Positions 37,718 through 46,405 of a stretch of DNA of 64,000 bases are shown here, piece by piece. The position numbers were made by a program, and so were the translations under genes. The notes below the pieces were generated by a model that ran no database searches, was not told the DNA's origin, and saw only the letters and a program-made list of their open reading frames with translations. Every line of letters begins with the position of its first letter. Within the stretch, counting starts at the first letter, position 1. Source of the stretch: Xanthocytophaga flava (GTDB taxonomy: Bacteria > Bacteroidota > Bacteroidia > Cytophagales > 172606-1); NCBI GenBank assembly GCA_030068525.1, contig JASJOS010000007.1, forward strand, positions 1 to 64,000. Direction: 5' to 3'.

Positions 37718-39316
37718 TTACTTCGCGTAATTCACAGAACGCATCTCCCGAATCACTGTAACCTTGATCTGCCCCGGATATTGCATATCCTTTTCAATCT
37801 TCTGGGCTATCTCAAATGACAGGTTATTTGCTTTATCATCTGTCACATTTTCAGCATCTACCATAACACGTAGTTCACGTCCTGCCTGAATCGCAAAACA
37901 TTTTTGAACGCCGTCAAAACTCACAGCCAGCTCTTCCAGTTCTTTCAGACGTTTTATATACGATTCCATCACTTCACGACGTGCACCAGGACGAGAACCA
38001 GAAATAGCATCACAGGCCTGTATAACAGGTGATATCATAGCAGTCATCTCAATTTCATCGTGGTGAGCACCTATCGCATTGCATACATCCGGATGTTCCT
38101 TGTATTTCTGAGCCAGTTCCATACCTAAGATAGCATGTGGCAACTCAGGTTCTTCTGGCCATACTTTACCAATATCATGTAGTAATCCGGCACGTTTAGC
38201 CATCTTCGCATTTAACCCTAGTTCAGCAGCCATTGTGGCACACAACTTAGCAACCTCACGTGAGTGCTGAAGCAGGTTCTGTCCATACGAAGAACGAAAA
38301 CGCATCCGGCCAATCAGCTTAATCAATTCCGGATGTATACCATGAATACCTAAATCTATTACAGTCCGTTCGCCAATTTCAACGATCTCTTCTTCAATAC
38401 TCTTGGTTGTCTTTGTTACAATCTCCTCAATCCGGGCAGGGTGAATACGTCCATCCTGTACCAAGCGATGCAATGACAGACGAGCAATTTCACGACGCAC
38501 CGGATCAAAACCAGATATAATGATTGCTTCAGGCGTATCGTCTACAATAATCTCTACTCCGGTAGCAGCTTCCAACGCCCGGATATTACGACCTTCCCGA
38601 CCAATGATTTTTCCTTTTACATCATCCGACTCAATGTTGAATATAGATACGGCATTCTCTATAGCTTGTTCAGCAGCAGTACGTTGAATAGTTTCTATGA
38701 CTATCTTCTTGGCTTCTTTTGTAGCAGTCAGCTTAGCCTCCTCCACAATATTTTTTACATACGTAGATGCTTTTGACTCAGCTTCACTTTTCAGTGTTTC
38801 AATCAACTGATTTCTGGCATCTTCCGCTTTCAGATTGGCAATTTTCTCCAATTGCTCAATTTGTGATGAACGCATTTTTTCAGCCTCATCACGCTTTTTT
38901 GTGGCAACTTCAAGCTGTTCGGCTAAATCTGTTTTTAACTTATCCAGTTCGTCTTCTTTGCGTTTAGTCTGTTCCAGTGCTTTAGAAACAGCTTGTTCCT
39001 TTTGCACCAGATTTTGCTCACGCTGTTTTAGCTTACCTTCATTCGTAATAATAATTTGCTTTTTCTTATTTGATTCCTCTTCAAACTCCGTTCTGAGTTT
39101 CAAAAAGTTTTCTTTTGCTTCCAGTATCTTATCCTTCTTGATAGTCTCTGCATGGATTTCCGCCTCCTTTATGATCAGGCGTGCTTTTTCGTCAATCTCT
39201 TCTTCACGTCTTTTCAGAGATTTCTTAGCAAAGATCCGAAACAGGACTAACCAAACTATAACCCCGATGACTACCTCAACTACCAATGAGAGAATCAAAA
39301 AATTTGTATTAGACAT
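37718..39316 (-). CDS. rny: Ribonuclease Y
   Basis: A 532-residue membrane-anchored endoribonuclease that starts mRNA decay. I start at the ATG at 39316 ([19 protein letters not shown], the membrane anchor); the 11 codons before it are not family-like. A long coiled coil (about 30-200) is followed by a KH domain with [15 protein letters not shown] and an HD phosphohydrolase domain with QHSREVAK and LLHDIGKV. Its C-terminus [14 protein letters not shown] is the usual end. It follows zapA, with a candidate small RNA in the gap. Confidence 0.96.
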   Translation of the reverse strand: MSNTNFLILSLVVEVVIGVIVWLVLFRIFAKKSLKRREEEIDEKARLIIKEAEIHAETIKKDKILEAKENFLKLRTEFEEESNKKKQIIITNEGKLKQREQNLVQKEQAVSKALEQTKRKEDELDKLKTDLAEQLEVATKKRDEAEKMRSSQIEQLEKIANLKAEDARNQLIETLKSEAESKASTYVKNIVEEAKLTATKEAKKIVIETIQRTAAEQAIENAVSIFNIESDDVKGKIIGREGRNIRALEAATGVEIIVDDTPEAIIISGFDPVRREIARLSLHRLVQDGRIHPARIEEIVTKTTKSIEEEIVEIGERTVIDLGIHGIHPELIKLIGRMRFRSSYGQNLLQHSREVAKLCATMAAELGLNAKMAKRAGLLHDIGKVWPEEPELPHAILGMELAQKYKEHPDVCNAIGAHHDEIEMTAMISPVIQACDAISGSRPGARREVMESYIKRLKELEELAVSFDGVQKCFAIQAGRELRVMVDAENVTDDKANNLSFEIAQKIEKDMQYPGQIKVTVIREMRSVNYAK

Positions 39317-39319
39317 TTT

Positions 39320-39419
39320 CCTTTTGTCTTTAAGTGAAACGTAGACCACATGTAAAGCACCAACAGGTACACTCTATGTACCCTTATGCTGTCTTTAAAT
39401 GCAAATGCAGACAAACAGG
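39320..39419 (-). ncRNA. Candidate 6S-like RNA between zapA and rny
   Basis: On the minus strand the 100-nt segment folds into a long interrupted hairpin. The closing stem pairs CCUGUUUGUCU (39419-39409) with AGACAAAAGG (39329-39320), with one bulged G. A large internal bubble follows. The terminal stem has GGGUACA / UGUACCU (7 bp) with loop UAGAG. This rod with a central bubble is the shape of 6S RNA, which mimics an open promoter for RNA polymerase, and 6S genes lie near zapA in several bacteria. The fold and location are seen; identity as 6S is inference. Confidence 0.42.
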
Positions 39420-39450
39420 CAGGAGAGATATGATAGAAGAACTCTATCCG

Positions 39451-39738
39451 TTATGATGGATGGAGCAAATTTTGTAATGATACAATCTTTTGAGTAACTG
39501 TATTCTGTAATGTGTCTTTCTCGGCTTCGAGTTTAAATTTTTCCAACATGGCCACAAAACTTACCATAGACAGGATGTCTTGCTTGTCAGCCCGTGCCCC
39601 ATAGTTTTCCCGAAACTCGCGGCAACGTTCATTTAGCTCTTTTCCTACCGCACGATACAATTCTTCTTCAGCAGCAGGAATCCGCAGTGGATATTCTTTA
39701 TCTAAAATCTTTATCTTAATCGAAATAACCTCATCCAT
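39451..39738 (-). CDS. zapA: Cell division protein ZapA
   Basis: 95 residues. ZapA promotes FtsZ filament bundling at the division ring. Family features are SIKIKILDKEYPLRIPAAEEELYRAV with the globular N-terminal domain, followed by a coiled-coil C-terminal helix. It starts 6 bp after the ZapB-like gene stop, so the two are co-transcribed. Confidence 0.85.
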   Translation of the reverse strand: MDEVISIKIKILDKEYPLRIPAAEEELYRAVGKELNERCREFRENYGARADKQDILSMVSFVAMLEKFKLEAEKDTLQNTVTQKIVSLQNLLHPS

Positions 39739-39744
39739 GCTGCG

Positions 39745-40077
39745 TTACGATTGACTCAGGTACGCAATACATTTATCAATATCTTGTATATAAGCTTCTA
39801 TTTTTCCCTTCAACTCTGCAGTATCTTTAACATCTGCACCTATTGAATTTACAATTTTAGTAATATTAAATTGTTTTTGAAAATTGTTTTGTAGGGTTTC
39901 TTGCTTTTTTTGTAATTTTTTTATTAGATCTGCTTGCTGACGTACGTGTCCCCGCAGTTGTTCACGCTCCTCATCTGCACGTTCTAACTGACGACGCAGA
40001 TCATTCTTTTCTGCCAGTACCTCCTGCAACCGTTTTTCCAAAAGATCAAACTGTGCAATCAGGTCTTTGAGTTCCAT
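39745..40077 (-). CDS. ZapB-like coiled-coil protein
   Basis: 110 residues, almost entirely coiled coil with heptad hydrophobics and many Glu/Arg/Gln residues: LIAQFDLLEKRLQEVLAE, then LRRQLERADEEREQLRG. It sits directly upstream of zapA with 6 bp between them, which suggests a division-ring partner of ZapA like ZapB. The name rests on structure type and context, not on a diagnostic motif. Confidence 0.65.
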   Translation of the reverse strand: MELKDLIAQFDLLEKRLQEVLAEKNDLRRQLERADEEREQLRGHVRQQADLIKKLQKKQETLQNNFQKQFNITKIVNSIGADVKDTAELKGKIEAYIQDIDKCIAYLSQS

Positions 40078-40124
40078 AGGTTACTTACAGTGGGAAGAGT
40101 GTTATTTTAGTAATATATAAAATT

Positions 40125-40162
40125 TTCCGGGAGAATCCTTCTAAAATTGACTTCTCCCGGAA
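40125..40162 (-). terminator. Terminator of pheT
   Basis: 11-bp stem TTCCGGGAGAA (40125-40135) / TTCTCCCGGAA (40152-40162) with a 16-nt loop. On the minus strand it is followed by an AT-rich run with AATTTT. It separates pheT from the ZapB-like gene. Confidence 0.65.
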
Positions 40163-40171
40163 TTTTGGTAA

Positions 40172-42595
40172 CTATTTACCTCTGATTTCGGCTCCCAGTT
40201 CTTTTTCATACAATTGAATCAACTTCTGCATCGTCTTTTCAATTACTGTATCTGTCAATGTCTGACTCTCATCCTGAAGTGTAAAGCTTACAGAATAGGA
40301 TTTTTTACCTTCTCCCAGGTTTTGACCTTCATATATGTCAAAAACATTTACTGCTTTTAGAAGTTTCTTCTCTGTACGTTCTGCCAATGCTTTAATCTCC
40401 TTGAATGAAAGAGATTTATCAATTACCAATGACAGGTCACGACGCACCTCTGGAAACTTCGGAATTTCAGCAAATACGACCTTTGGATTGTATTGCTTCA
40501 GCAAATATTCCCAGTCAATATCAGCATAAAAGACAGGGACTTTAATATCTGCTGCTTTTGTGACACCCGGCTTCAATAAGCCTAATGATACAATCTCCCG
40601 TTTATTGACCTGATAATTCAATCCATAGGAATAGATAGCATTCTCTGTTTCTACACTATCAATATTCTTTACCTGCATCCGGTGTAGCAACTGTAAGACT
40701 ACAGCAGCCAGATCATGAAATGCTACAGGCTGACTTTTACTAATCCAACTCTCCGTATGCTGATCACCTGTTATAAATAGAGAAAGCCTTTTCTTCTCTA
40801 TATACTTATCGTCTTTCTTATAGTAGATTTTACCAAACTCGAAGATTTTCAAATCCTTCTGACGACGGTTAATATTATAAGCCAGCACTTCCAGCCCTGA
40901 GAATAACAATGATTGACGCATCACCATCAAATCTTCACTCAGATAATTCAGAATCTCTACATTCTCCCCATTGGCTATAGCAGGAAACTGCTGCACATAG
41001 GATGGCTTGGTTAGTGAATTGGTTAGAATCTCATGAAATCCTTTGGATGCCAACAGAGAAGTGATCTTTGCTTGTAAGGTATTTGGATCTGGTTCTGGAA
41101 ACTGTGCCAGGAAGTCTGTATTCAGATTGTCTGACAGTTCGATATTGTCAATACCATAAATCCGCAGGATCTCCTCTACTATATCTGCTTCCCGTTGTAC
41201 ATCTACACGATAAGGAGGCACAGACACACGGAAACCTTCTTCGTTTTCATCCAGAATCTGAATATCCAGAGATTCAAGTGTCTTCCGGATGTAGGCATTT
41301 CCAAGTTCTTTACCAATCAACCGATTGATATTTTTGTAAGTAACTGCGAACTCAAAGTTGCCAATCGGTTCAGGATAAAAATCTGTAACAGAGGAAGCAA
41401 TTTTGCCTCCAGCTACTTCCAAAATCAGCAAAGCTGCACGTTGTAATGTATATAGCTTCAGATTAGGGTCTGTACCACGTTCAAACCGGAATGAGGCATC
41501 TGTTTTTAACCCATGGCGTTGTCCAGTCTTCCGAATCCAATCAGCAGAAAAATAAGCAACTTCCAGAAAAACGTTAGTAGTTATATCTTTAATTCCAGAA
41601 TCCAACCCTCCCATTATACCAGCAATGCCAACAGGCTTTTCTGCATCACAAATCATTAGATCTGTTGCAGATAACTTGCGTTCTACTTTATCTAATGTTG
41701 TGAAAGGAGTTCCTTCCGGCAATGTTTTTACAATGATCTTATTCCCAGCTAATGCACTTGCATCATAGGCATGCATGGGTTGTCCTAACTCATGACAAAT
41801 AAAGTTAGTCACATCAACTACATTATTGATTGGGTTCAGCCCTATTGCCTCTAGTCGCTTACGCAACCAGTCTGGAGATGGTCCTATCTTGACTCCTTCA
41901 ATAGAAACTCCACAAAAACGAGGACATGCTTCTTTACTTTCAACGACTACATCAACTAAGGTTGTGTCTTTTACATCTGCAAATCCAGACACTTCCGGCA
42001 TAGTCAGATCTCTATCCAGTAATGCTTTCAAATCACGAGCTACCCCTATATGCGAAGCTGCATCTGCACGGTTAGGTGTCAGACCAATCTCAAATACATA
42101 ATCCGGTTCAATATTGAAATACTTTGCGGCGGGCGTACCATTAGGCAGGTCTGTCTGTAACACCAGTATCCCGTCATGTGAAGTCCCTATACCTATTTCG
42201 TCTTCTGCACAGATCATTCCTTCAGAAGGCTGCCCATACACCTTTCTTTTATCAATGGTAAAAACAGGTTTGCCTTCTTTGTCGTATAAGGTAGTGCCAA
42301 TCGTTGCAACAATCACCTTTTGTCCTGCATCTACATTCGCAGCACCACAAACAATAGTTGAAGGGGTGTCTGTACCAATATCTACTGTTGTCAGACTCAA
42401 TTTTTTGTCCTTTACTTCAAATCGCTCACAGGTTAGCACTTCTCCTACAACAAATCCACGTAATCCGCCTGGAATAGGCTGTATTTCATCAATATGCTCC
42501 ACCTCCAATCCTGACCGGGTCAGGAGCTTTTCGATTTCTTCAGGTGACTCAGGAAGGTCAATGTATTGCTTAAGCCAGTTAAGGGAAATTTTCAT
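40172..42595 (-). CDS. pheT: Phenylalanyl-tRNA synthetase beta subunit
   Basis: 807 residues, full length for the bacterial beta chain. N-terminus MKISLNWLKQYIDLPES, then a tRNA-binding EMAP/OB domain (about 40-160; VVGEVLTCERFE, STIVCGAANVDAGQKV). B3/B4 editing domain (TPNRADAASHIGVARDLKALL), B5 domain (LGVNIVPYV is absent here; RLIGKELGNAYIRKTLESLDI is seen), catalytic-like core and C-terminal FDX-ACB domain (KFPEVRRDLSLVIDKSLSF). pheS is not in the window. It is a single transcription unit by its promoter box and terminator. Confidence 0.97.
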   Translation of the reverse strand: MKISLNWLKQYIDLPESPEEIEKLLTRSGLEVEHIDEIQPIPGGLRGFVVGEVLTCERFEVKDKKLSLTTVDIGTDTPSTIVCGAANVDAGQKVIVATIGTTLYDKEGKPVFTIDKRKVYGQPSEGMICAEDEIGIGTSHDGILVLQTDLPNGTPAAKYFNIEPDYVFEIGLTPNRADAASHIGVARDLKALLDRDLTMPEVSGFADVKDTTLVDVVVESKEACPRFCGVSIEGVKIGPSPDWLRKRLEAIGLNPINNVVDVTNFICHELGQPMHAYDASALAGNKIIVKTLPEGTPFTTLDKVERKLSATDLMICDAEKPVGIAGIMGGLDSGIKDITTNVFLEVAYFSADWIRKTGQRHGLKTDASFRFERGTDPNLKLYTLQRAALLILEVAGGKIASSVTDFYPEPIGNFEFAVTYKNINRLIGKELGNAYIRKTLESLDIQILDENEEGFRVSVPPYRVDVQREADIVEEILRIYGIDNIELSDNLNTDFLAQFPEPDPNTLQAKITSLLASKGFHEILTNSLTKPSYVQQFPAIANGENVEILNYLSEDLMVMRQSLLFSGLEVLAYNINRRQKDLKIFEFGKIYYKKDDKYIEKKRLSLFITGDQHTESWISKSQPVAFHDLAAVVLQLLHRMQVKNIDSVETENAIYSYGLNYQVNKREIVSLGLLKPGVTKAADIKVPVFYADIDWEYLLKQYNPKVVFAEIPKFPEVRRDLSLVIDKSLSFKEIKALAERTEKKLLKAVNVFDIYEGQNLGEGKKSYSVSFTLQDESQTLTDTVIEKTMQKLIQLYEKELGAEIRGK

Positions 42596-42623
42596 ATACG
42601 ATTTTTTACTAAAATTGAAGCAG

Positions 42624-42631
42624 CAAAAGTA
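42624..42631 (-). promoter_or_regulatory. -7 box of pheT
   Basis: On the minus strand the sequence is TACTTTTG, an exact TAnnTTTG match, 28 bp before the pheT start codon. No clear -33 TTG. Confidence 0.5.
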
Positions 42632-42710
42632 AAAAAATTATTATGTAGTTCCGATGTAAATTAAAATAGCTGAAATATATACATCTGCCAAACTAAAACC
42701 ATAGCAAACT

Positions 42711-43739
42711 ATGACAAAATTTATTGACCTCCGAAGTGATACTGTCACACGCCCCACAAAAGAAATGCTTGAGGTTATGTTTTCAGCCACAGTTGGCGAT
42801 GATGTGTATGGTGAAGATCCAACTGTAAATAAATTGGAAGAAAAGGCAGCACAATTGTTTGATATGGAAGCTGGCTTATTCTGCCCTTCCGGAACAATGA
42901 CCAATCAGATTGCGATCAAGTTACATACACAACCTGGAGATGAAGTTATTTGTGATAGACTGTCGCATATTTACAATTATGAAGGGGGCGGTATCGCCTT
43001 TAACTCTGGTGCCTCTGTTCGTCTACTCGATGGTCAGAGAGGAATATTTACAGCAGATCAGGTACTCGCTAATATTAATGGAGAGGATATCCACTTACCT
43101 CATACAGCATTGGTAGAGATAGAAAATACAGTAAACAAAGGGGGAGGATGCTATTATACAACAGACCAAATAGCAGAGATAAATAAGGTTTGTAAGCAGT
43201 ACAATCTTCCACTTCATATGGATGGAGCAAGGCTGTTTAATGCCTTGGTTGAAACCAACCAAACAACTAAAGAAATTGGAAGCTATTTTGATACAATTTC
43301 TATTTGCCTTTCTAAAGGGTTGGGTACACCTGTTGGATCTGTATTAGTAGGAACAAAAGCACATATAGCAAAAGCCAGACGTATCCGTAAGGTGTTCGGA
43401 GGAGCGTGGAGACAAGCTGGTTATCTGGCAGCTGCTGGCATTTATGCTTTAGATAATCATGTAACACGTCTGAAAGAAGATCACCAAAGAGCCAGAGATC
43501 TTGAAAGAACCCTAAATGATTTACCTTATGTTACGTCCATACTACCTGTTCAGACTAACATCGTTATCTTCACATTGCCTTCGTCAGAAATCACCCAAAA
43601 GTTACTTCAATATATGAAAGCCAATGGAATTCTGGCTTCGGCATTTGGCAAGGAACAAATACGTTTTGTGACACATCTTGACTTTAATGACGATATGCTT
43701 ACAAAAGTTTCCGAAGTATTGCGTAAAGCTACCGTTTAG
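42711..43739 (+). CDS. ltaE: Low-specificity L-threonine aldolase (PLP enzyme)
   Basis: 342 residues of fold type I. Cleaves L-threonine or allo-threonine to glycine and acetaldehyde. [17 protein letters not shown] opens the protein. [27 protein letters not shown] and the PLP-lysine motif [18 protein letters not shown] follow. A beta-eliminating lyase of the same family is the only real alternative. It is divergent from pheT and convergent with recA. Confidence 0.93.
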   Translation: MTKFIDLRSDTVTRPTKEMLEVMFSATVGDDVYGEDPTVNKLEEKAAQLFDMEAGLFCPSGTMTNQIAIKLHTQPGDEVICDRLSHIYNYEGGGIAFNSGASVRLLDGQRGIFTADQVLANINGEDIHLPHTALVEIENTVNKGGGCYYTTDQIAEINKVCKQYNLPLHMDGARLFNALVETNQTTKEIGSYFDTISICLSKGLGTPVGSVLVGTKAHIAKARRIRKVFGGAWRQAGYLAAAGIYALDNHVTRLKEDHQRARDLERTLNDLPYVTSILPVQTNIVIFTLPSSEITQKLLQYMKANGILASAFGKEQIRFVTHLDFNDDMLTKVSEVLRKATV

Positions 43740-43754
43740 TATTTTACACATAAA

Positions 43755-43786
43755 AAAGAAGCCTCATTCTGAAATGAGGCTTCTTT
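43755..43786. terminator. Bidirectional terminator between ltaE and recA
   Basis: 14-bp perfect stem AAAGAAGCCTCATT / AATGAGGCTTCTTT with a 4-nt loop, A-tract on the left. It serves both convergent genes. Confidence 0.88.
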
Positions 43787-43790
43787 GTAA

Positions 43791-44891
43791 CTATGCTTCG
43801 TCTTCCACTATCTCTTTCGCTTCTTTTGCCTCTTCCGGAGTCAAAGGCTCCTCAGCTACATCAGCGCCTTCTTTGAATTTCTTCCGAATTTTACCTTCAA
43901 TCTCTACTGCTAGTTCAGGATTGTCTTCCAGCATCTTTTTCACAGCATCACGGCCTTGTCCAATCTTGCTTCCTTCATAAGAAAACCACGAACCAGATTT
44001 ATTGATAATACTAAGCTCAACACCCAAGTCTATTATCTCACCAATTTTAGAAATTCCTTCACCATACATAATATCAAACTCTACCACTTTGAAAGGAGGT
44101 GCCAGTTTATTTTTCACAACCTTCACTTTGGTACGGTTACCAACCACATTATCAGCACCTTCTTTGATCTGCCCGATTCTACGGATATCCATACGAACTG
44201 AGGCATAGAACTTCAATGCGTTACCACCAGTAGTTGTTTCCGGGCTACCAAACATAACCCCAATCTTATCACGCAACTGGTTAATAAAGATACAGCAACA
44301 GTTTGTCTTATTAATAGTACCAGTCAACTTTCTCAATGCCTGAGACATCAAACGAGCCTGTAAACCCATTTTGCTATCTCCCATTTCACCTTCCAATTCA
44401 CCTCTGGGTACTAATGCAGCAACAGAGTCAATGACAATGATGTCTATGGCTCCTGAGCTAATCAGGTTCTCGGCAATTTCTAATGCTTGCTCACCATTAT
44501 CTGGCTGAGCTATATATAGATTACTAACATCAATACCTAGTTTCTCAGCATACACACGATCAAAAGCATGCTCTGCATCGATGAATGCAGCAAGTCCACC
44601 AGCTTTCTGAGCCTCAGCAATGCAATGCATTGTCAGGGTTGTTTTCCCTGAAGATTCCGGTCCAAAAATCTCAACAATACGTCCGCGAGGTACTCCACTA
44701 ATTCCCAAAGCAATATCCAAACCGATAGAGCCTGTAGAAATTGTAGCAATATCCATAATTTTATTCTCACTCAGCTTCATCACCGTACCCTTGCCGTATG
44801 CCTTGTCCAACTTCTCAATGGTGGTTTGCAGAGCTTTAAGTTTTGCTAGTTTGTCATCTGCTGACTTATCTGACTTATCTTTTTCTGCCAT
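43791..44891 (-). CDS. recA: Recombinase RecA
   Basis: 366 residues. Forms ATP-dependent filaments on single-stranded DNA for strand exchange. Walker [14 protein letters not shown], Walker [14 protein letters not shown] and loop L1 [22 protein letters not shown] (split here as EGEMGDSKM and GLQARLMSQ) are intact. So are the [20 protein letters not shown] region and the acidic C-terminal tail. An 8-bp-armed palindrome lies about 50-70 bp upstream. Confidence 0.98.
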   Translation of the reverse strand: MAEKDKSDKSADDKLAKLKALQTTIEKLDKAYGKGTVMKLSENKIMDIATISTGSIGLDIALGISGVPRGRIVEIFGPESSGKTTLTMHCIAEAQKAGGLAAFIDAEHAFDRVYAEKLGIDVSNLYIAQPDNGEQALEIAENLISSGAIDIIVIDSVAALVPRGELEGEMGDSKMGLQARLMSQALRKLTGTINKTNCCCIFINQLRDKIGVMFGSPETTTGGNALKFYASVRMDIRRIGQIKEGADNVVGNRTKVKVVKNKLAPPFKVVEFDIMYGEGISKIGEIIDLGVELSIINKSGSWFSYEGSKIGQGRDAVKKMLEDNPELAVEIEGKIRKKFKEGADVAEEPLTPEEAKEAKEIVEDEA

Positions 44892-45225
44892 TTGTATAGG
44901 TCTTTTAATCGTGAAAGTTTCTTATTGCGAGTGCAAGTTATGTATTATTTTTAATAATACAAATATCAAGTAAAATAATTTTTTAATTATAAATGATTAT
45001 TAAACTTTGATATAAAATATACATTTTTGATAATCAGACAATTGCCACAAATAAAAAAAGAAGGCGTTCCATCTATAAAAACGTTCAGTTGGCGACTATA
45101 TTTTCCCGTCTCTCAAATAAGAACGGATTTATGATTCAGGCATTCAAAAGTATCTTTTATCTTTAACTCAAAAATAACATCTTTTTAGACTAAAGGCTTC
45201 TGAGTTTATATAAATTTTAACAACT
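44892..45225. other. Divergent intergenic region between recA and the aminopeptidase gene (334 bp)
   Basis: Very AT-rich. It contains the palindrome GTATTATT-TTT-AATAATAC at 44942-44960, 51 bp upstream of recA, which could be an operator or a leader hairpin. No exact TAnnTTTG box was found for either gene. Confidence 0.4.
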
Positions 45226-46266
45226 GTGAAACGAAAATTAAAAAGAGCAGGTCTTATTCTAGTAGGTATACTTTTAATCCTAGTTGTATGGAATCTACAA
45301 TTAATCATTTACGGATTAGGACAACTTAAAGGACAATTAACTATTGTCTGGAATGCCCGTCCTATGACTGAAGTAATGCAGGATAAAACGTTCCCTGATT
45401 CATTGAAAACAAAACTAGCCCTTATACAGGAGATACGAAGCTTTGCAATAGATTCATTAGGTATTAACGAATCAGATAACTACACTACGTTATTTGACCA
45501 GCAAGGCAAAACTTTGATGTGGGTTGTAACAGCTTGTGATCCATATGAATTAAAGCCTCACCAATGGGAGTACTCGTTCCTGGGGAGTATGCCTTACAAA
45601 GGGTTCTTCGATTCATTAAAGGCGGTAAAAGAGGAAAAAATCTGGAAAGAAAAAGGCCTGGATACAGACATTGGTACAGCAGCAGGCTGGAGTACATTGG
45701 GATGGTTCAAAGACCCTATTCTGAGTAGCATGCTGTATCGTCAGCCAGGTAGCCTGTCCAATCTGATTATTCATGAACTGACTCATGGTACTTTCTTCGT
45801 TAAAGATAATATAGAATATAATGAAAACCTTGCAGACTTTGTAGGAGACGAAGGAGCCAAGCTTTTTCTGATTCATAAATATGGAAAAGAATCTCCTGAG
45901 TATACCAAATACACATCCAGAAAAATATATCGTGAAAAACATTACGCTCATATTTTACGAGGAGCTCAGCAGTTGGATAGTCTTTATAAAACTTTCACCA
46001 ATAAACTAACAACTCAGCAAAAAGACACATTAAAATTCAGACTTATTCGTCAGATTATTCAGTCAGAAGATACAATAACAGTGAATGGGAAACCTAATCC
46101 GTTAGGGTGGGAGGGACCGTTGCCCAATAATACTTTCTTTATGGAATACATTCGATATCGGGCAAAACAGAATCAATTTGAAGAAGAATTTCGTAAAAAG
46201 TTTAATTCTGACTTTAAGAAGTATTTTGCGTATCTGAAGAAGAAATACCCTAAAGGTGTTCTCTGA
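45226..46266 (+). CDS. Membrane-anchored aminopeptidase (COG4324-type zinc peptidase)
   Basis: 346 residues with a GTG start at 45226, followed by KRKLKRAGLILVGILLILVV, one membrane helix. The catalytic domain matches the predicted aminopeptidase family PF10023. GWFKDPILSSMLYRQPGSLSNLIIHELTH is the core, quoted here by its parts GWFKDPILSS and IIHELTHGTFF, which supplies the HExxH zinc ligands. NLADFVGDEGA follows with the third-ligand Glu. Substrate unknown. Confidence 0.82.
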   Translation: MKRKLKRAGLILVGILLILVVWNLQLIIYGLGQLKGQLTIVWNARPMTEVMQDKTFPDSLKTKLALIQEIRSFAIDSLGINESDNYTTLFDQQGKTLMWVVTACDPYELKPHQWEYSFLGSMPYKGFFDSLKAVKEEKIWKEKGLDTDIGTAAGWSTLGWFKDPILSSMLYRQPGSLSNLIIHELTHGTFFVKDNIEYNENLADFVGDEGAKLFLIHKYGKESPEYTKYTSRKIYREKHYAHILRGAQQLDSLYKTFTNKLTTQQKDTLKFRLIRQIIQSEDTITVNGKPNPLGWEGPLPNNTFFMEYIRYRAKQNQFEEEFRKKFNSDFKKYFAYLKKKYPKGVL

Positions 46267-46405
46267 AATAAAATAGTAAGTTAACAGGGAAGATCTTGCA
46301 GATAAACCCTAATTTTGTAAAAACTCGCATTTCATTTCTTCCTGAGTTAAATTCCTTTGCATATCGAAAACTCTCCTTACAGCTAAGGAGATGGGGGTGA
46401 GGTCA

